Assembly (NCBI GenBank): GCA_002339265.1
Contig: DDKG01000290.1
Location: 1 to 8,036, forward strand
Reading direction: 5' to 3'
Length of the DNA: 8,036 nucleotides
Origin: Massilia sp. UBA2604
GTDB lineage: Bacteria > Pseudomonadota > Gammaproteobacteria > Burkholderiales > Burkholderiaceae_D
This document shows, piece after piece, positions 6,273-8,036 of this stretch. The stretch's first letter is position 1; each line of letters begins with the position of its first letter. The notes below the pieces were generated by a model. It saw only the letters and a program-made list of their open reading frames with translations, was not told the origin of the DNA and ran no database searches. The translations under genes and the position numbers were made by a program.

Positions 6273-6300
6273 TCCGCACGCAGTCCCGCCACCAGACACT

Positions 6301-7416
6301 ATGTTTAGCTTCTTCAAGAGAAAAAAAGCGCCCGAGGCACCGGCGCCGGAACCGGTCGTGCCGGTCGCGCCGCCTGCGCCGGTGTCCGCTCCTGCCACTC
6401 CTGCCGCTGCCGTTCCTGTCCCTGCCGCTCCCGTCATCGCCGCTGAAACCAGCGTCCTGCACGAAGGCGCCAACCTGTTCCCCGAAACCGCCGAACGCCC
6501 CACCACCGAGGCTGAAAAGAAGACCTCGTGGATGGCGCGCCTGAAGGCCGGCCTGTCCAAGACCTCGAACAACCTGTCGCTGCTGTTCGTCGGCGCCCGC
6601 ATCGACGAGGACCTGTACGAGGAACTCGAGGCGGCCCTCTTGATGTCGGACGCCGGCATGGACGCCACCCAGCACCTGCTGGACGCGTTGCGGCGCAAGG
6701 TCAAGGAAGACAAGTTGCTGGACGCCGCCGCCGTCAAGGCCGCGCTCAAGGAGCTGATGATCGAGCTGCTCGTGCCGCTGCAGAAGCCGCTGGAACTGGG
6801 CCGCCACGAACCGCTGGTGATGATGATCTCGGGCGTCAACGGCGCCGGCAAGACCACCACCATCGGTAAACTCGCCAAGCATATGCAGAGCTTCGACCAG
6901 TCGGTGCTGCTGGCTGCCGGCGACACCTTCCGCGCCGCCGCGCGCGAGCAGCTGATGGTCTGGGGCCAGCGCAACAACGTCACCGTGATCTCGCAGCAGT
7001 CGGGCGACCCGGCCGCCGTCGCCTTCGACGCGGTCCAGTCGGGCAAGGCGCGCGGGACCGACGTGGTCATGGTCGACACGGCCGGCCGCCTGCCGACCCA
7101 GCTGCACCTGATGGAAGAGCTGAAAAAGATCAAGCGCGTGATCGGCAAGGGCATGGATGGCGCGCCGCACGAGACCCTGCTGGTCATCGACGGCAACACC
7201 GGCCAGAACGCGCTGGCGCAAGTGAAGGCTTTCGACGATGCGCTGCAGCTGACCGGCCTCGTCGTGACCAAGCTGGACGGCACCGCCAAGGGCGGCGTGC
7301 TGGCGGCAATCGCCCGCACCCGTCCGATCCCCGTGTACTTCATCGGCGTGGGCGAGAAGCTGGAAGACCTGCAGCCGTTCAACGCCGAAGAATTCGTCGA
7401 AGCGCTGCTCGGCTGA
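6301..7416 (+). CDS. ftsY: Signal recognition particle receptor FtsY
   Basis: FtsY is the membrane-associated GTPase that receives SRP-bound ribosomes and passes them to the Sec translocon. The 371 residues begin with MFSFFKRKK, a typical FtsY membrane-contacting start. A Pro/Ala-rich low-complexity linker follows (about 10-50), less acidic than the E. coli A domain. The N domain spans about 76-165. The G domain carries GVNGAGKTT (178-186), DTFRAAA (208-214), DTAGR (259-263), TKLD (323-326) and GVGE (349-352), all intact. The length is shorter than the roughly 500 of E. coli because the N-terminal extension is short. The conserved N-terminus fixes the ATG even though no clear ribosome site precedes it. 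ftsE begins 14 nt after the stop, the classical ftsY-ftsE-ftsX order, so they form an operon. An extended -10 promoter candidate lies upstream at 6229-6237. Confidence 0.98.
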   Translation: MFSFFKRKKAPEAPAPEPVVPVAPPAPVSAPATPAAAVPVPAAPVIAAETSVLHEGANLFPETAERPTTEAEKKTSWMARLKAGLSKTSNNLSLLFVGARIDEDLYEELEAALLMSDAGMDATQHLLDALRRKVKEDKLLDAAAVKAALKELMIELLVPLQKPLELGRHEPLVMMISGVNGAGKTTTIGKLAKHMQSFDQSVLLAAGDTFRAAAREQLMVWGQRNNVTVISQQSGDPAAVAFDAVQSGKARGTDVVMVDTAGRLPTQLHLMEELKKIKRVIGKGMDGAPHETLLVIDGNTGQNALAQVKAFDDALQLTGLVVTKLDGTAKGGVLAAIARTRPIPVYFIGVGEKLEDLQPFNAEEFVEALLG

Positions 7417-7421
7417 CAGGC

Positions 7422-7427
7422 AAGGGA
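7422..7427 (+). promoter_or_regulatory. Ribosome binding site of ftsE
   Basis: AAGGGA in the 14-nt gap between the ftsY stop and the ftsE ATG is a good Shine-Dalgarno match. It supports the start at 7431 and independent re-initiation of translation on a shared message. Confidence 0.6.
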
Positions 7428-7430
7428 CCC

Positions 7431-8036
7431 ATGATCGCATTCCAGTCGGTATCCAAACAGTACACCCACGGCGATACGCGCGGCGCGTATGCGCTGCACG
7501 ACGTCTCCCTCGACATCGCCAAGGGCGAGCTGGTCTACCTGGCCGGCCCTTCCGGCGCCGGCAAGTCGACCCTCATGAAGATGGTGGCGGCGGTCGAGCG
7601 TCCCAGCAGCGGCAAGGTGATCGTCAACGGCCAGGACATCGGCCGCATCAAGCCGGCCGGGATTCCCTTCCTGCGCCGGAATATCGGCATCATCTTCCAG
7701 CAGCAGCGCCTGCTCAACGACCGCAACATCCTGGCCAACACCATGCTGCCGCTGCTGGTGACGGGCGCCCGCACCGCGGACGCCGCGCAGCGCGCCCGCG
7801 CCGCGCTCGACCGCGTCGGCCTGCTGGACCGCGCCAGGGCGATGCCGCTCGAACTGTCGGGCGGCGAGCAGCAGCGGGTGGCGGTCGCGCGCGCGATCGT
7901 CAACCGGCCGCAGATCATCCTGGCCGACGAACCGACCGCCAATCTCGACCGCGTCGCGGCCGACAAGGTGCTGGACGCGCTGCGCGCCTTCCACGCCGCC
8001 GGCGTCACCTGCGTGATTTCGACCCACGACGAGCAG
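7431..8036 (+). CDS. ftsE: Cell division ATP-binding protein FtsE (3' end outside window)
   Basis: FtsE is the ABC ATPase that, with the membrane protein FtsX, couples the Z-ring to activation of peptidoglycan hydrolases at the septum. I translated 202 codons by hand up to the last base without a stop. E. coli FtsE has 222 residues, so about 20 are probably missing. The ABC motifs are complete: Walker A GPSGAGKST (39-47), Q-loop Gln90 in IGIIFQQQRLL, signature LSGGEQQR (142-149), Walker B IILADEPT (162-169) and the switch His199 in STHD. The N-terminus MIAFQSVSKQY has the usual ABC start with an aromatic A-loop residue. It follows ftsY by 14 nt with a good ribosome site; ftsX would be expected next. 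Other small ABC ATPases look similar, but position right after ftsY makes FtsE by far the best call. Confidence 0.95.
   Translation, partial: MIAFQSVSKQYTHGDTRGAYALHDVSLDIAKGELVYLAGPSGAGKSTLMKMVAAVERPSSGKVIVNGQDIGRIKPAGIPFLRRNIGIIFQQQRLLNDRNILANTMLPLLVTGARTADAAQRARAALDRVGLLDRARAMPLELSGGEQQRVAVARAIVNRPQIILADEPTANLDRVAADKVLDALRAFHAAGVTCVISTHDEQ

Noticed and set aside
6252..8027. Minus-strand open frame of 591 codons opposite ftsY and ftsE
   Set aside because: It crosses two well-conserved genes and their junction, has a Ser/Ala-rich composition and no recognised domain. The 451-codon minus-strand frame at 6085-7440 is rejected for the same reason.

Overview
The window reads as chromosomal DNA from a high-GC betaproteobacterium. 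The protein styles, the class A RNase P RNA and the ftsY-ftsE pair fit Burkholderiales, and an Oxalobacteraceae/Massilia-like host is my best guess. The genus is inferred, not shown. Gene density is ordinary and no phage, IS, CRISPR, tRNA or defence gene is visible.

Layout. (1) Positions 1-2149, minus strand, hold the start of an archaic (Csu-type, 'spore coat U') chaperone-usher pilus operon: SCPU pilin subunit, periplasmic chaperone, then an outer-membrane usher that leaves the window at position 1. A promoter-like region with a palindrome and direct repeats lies upstream (about 2210-2290). (2) 2336-3829, minus strand, is a complete glycerol kinase gene (glpK) with a TTG start. (3) About 3925-4273, minus strand, is the RNase P RNA gene (rnpB). 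(4) 4454-6160, plus strand, is a thiamine-diphosphate-dependent enzyme of the acetolactate synthase large-subunit superfamily, with no regulatory-subunit gene beside it. (5) 6301 to the end, plus strand, is ftsY (SRP receptor GTPase) followed 14 nt later by ftsE (ABC ATPase of the FtsEX divisome complex), which is cut by the window edge.

How the genes work together. Only two groups look functionally linked. In the pilus operon, the chaperone folds SCPU subunits and delivers them to the usher. In the ftsY-ftsE cell-envelope pair, ftsX would be expected just outside. glpK, rnpB and the TPP enzyme are neighbours without an obvious shared pathway. rnpB and the TPP-enzyme gene are divergent, and the 180 bp between them contains a -10 candidate on each strand plus a strong hairpin followed by six T.

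I found no convincing previously undescribed system. The best leads are small: the operator-like architecture upstream of the pilus operon, a terminator-like hairpin with no matching gene, tandem repeats between rnpB and glpK, an RNase P L15 region without the usual GGU, and the orphan TPP enzyme. The usher and ftsE are open-ended at the window edges; both were translated by hand from the sequence.
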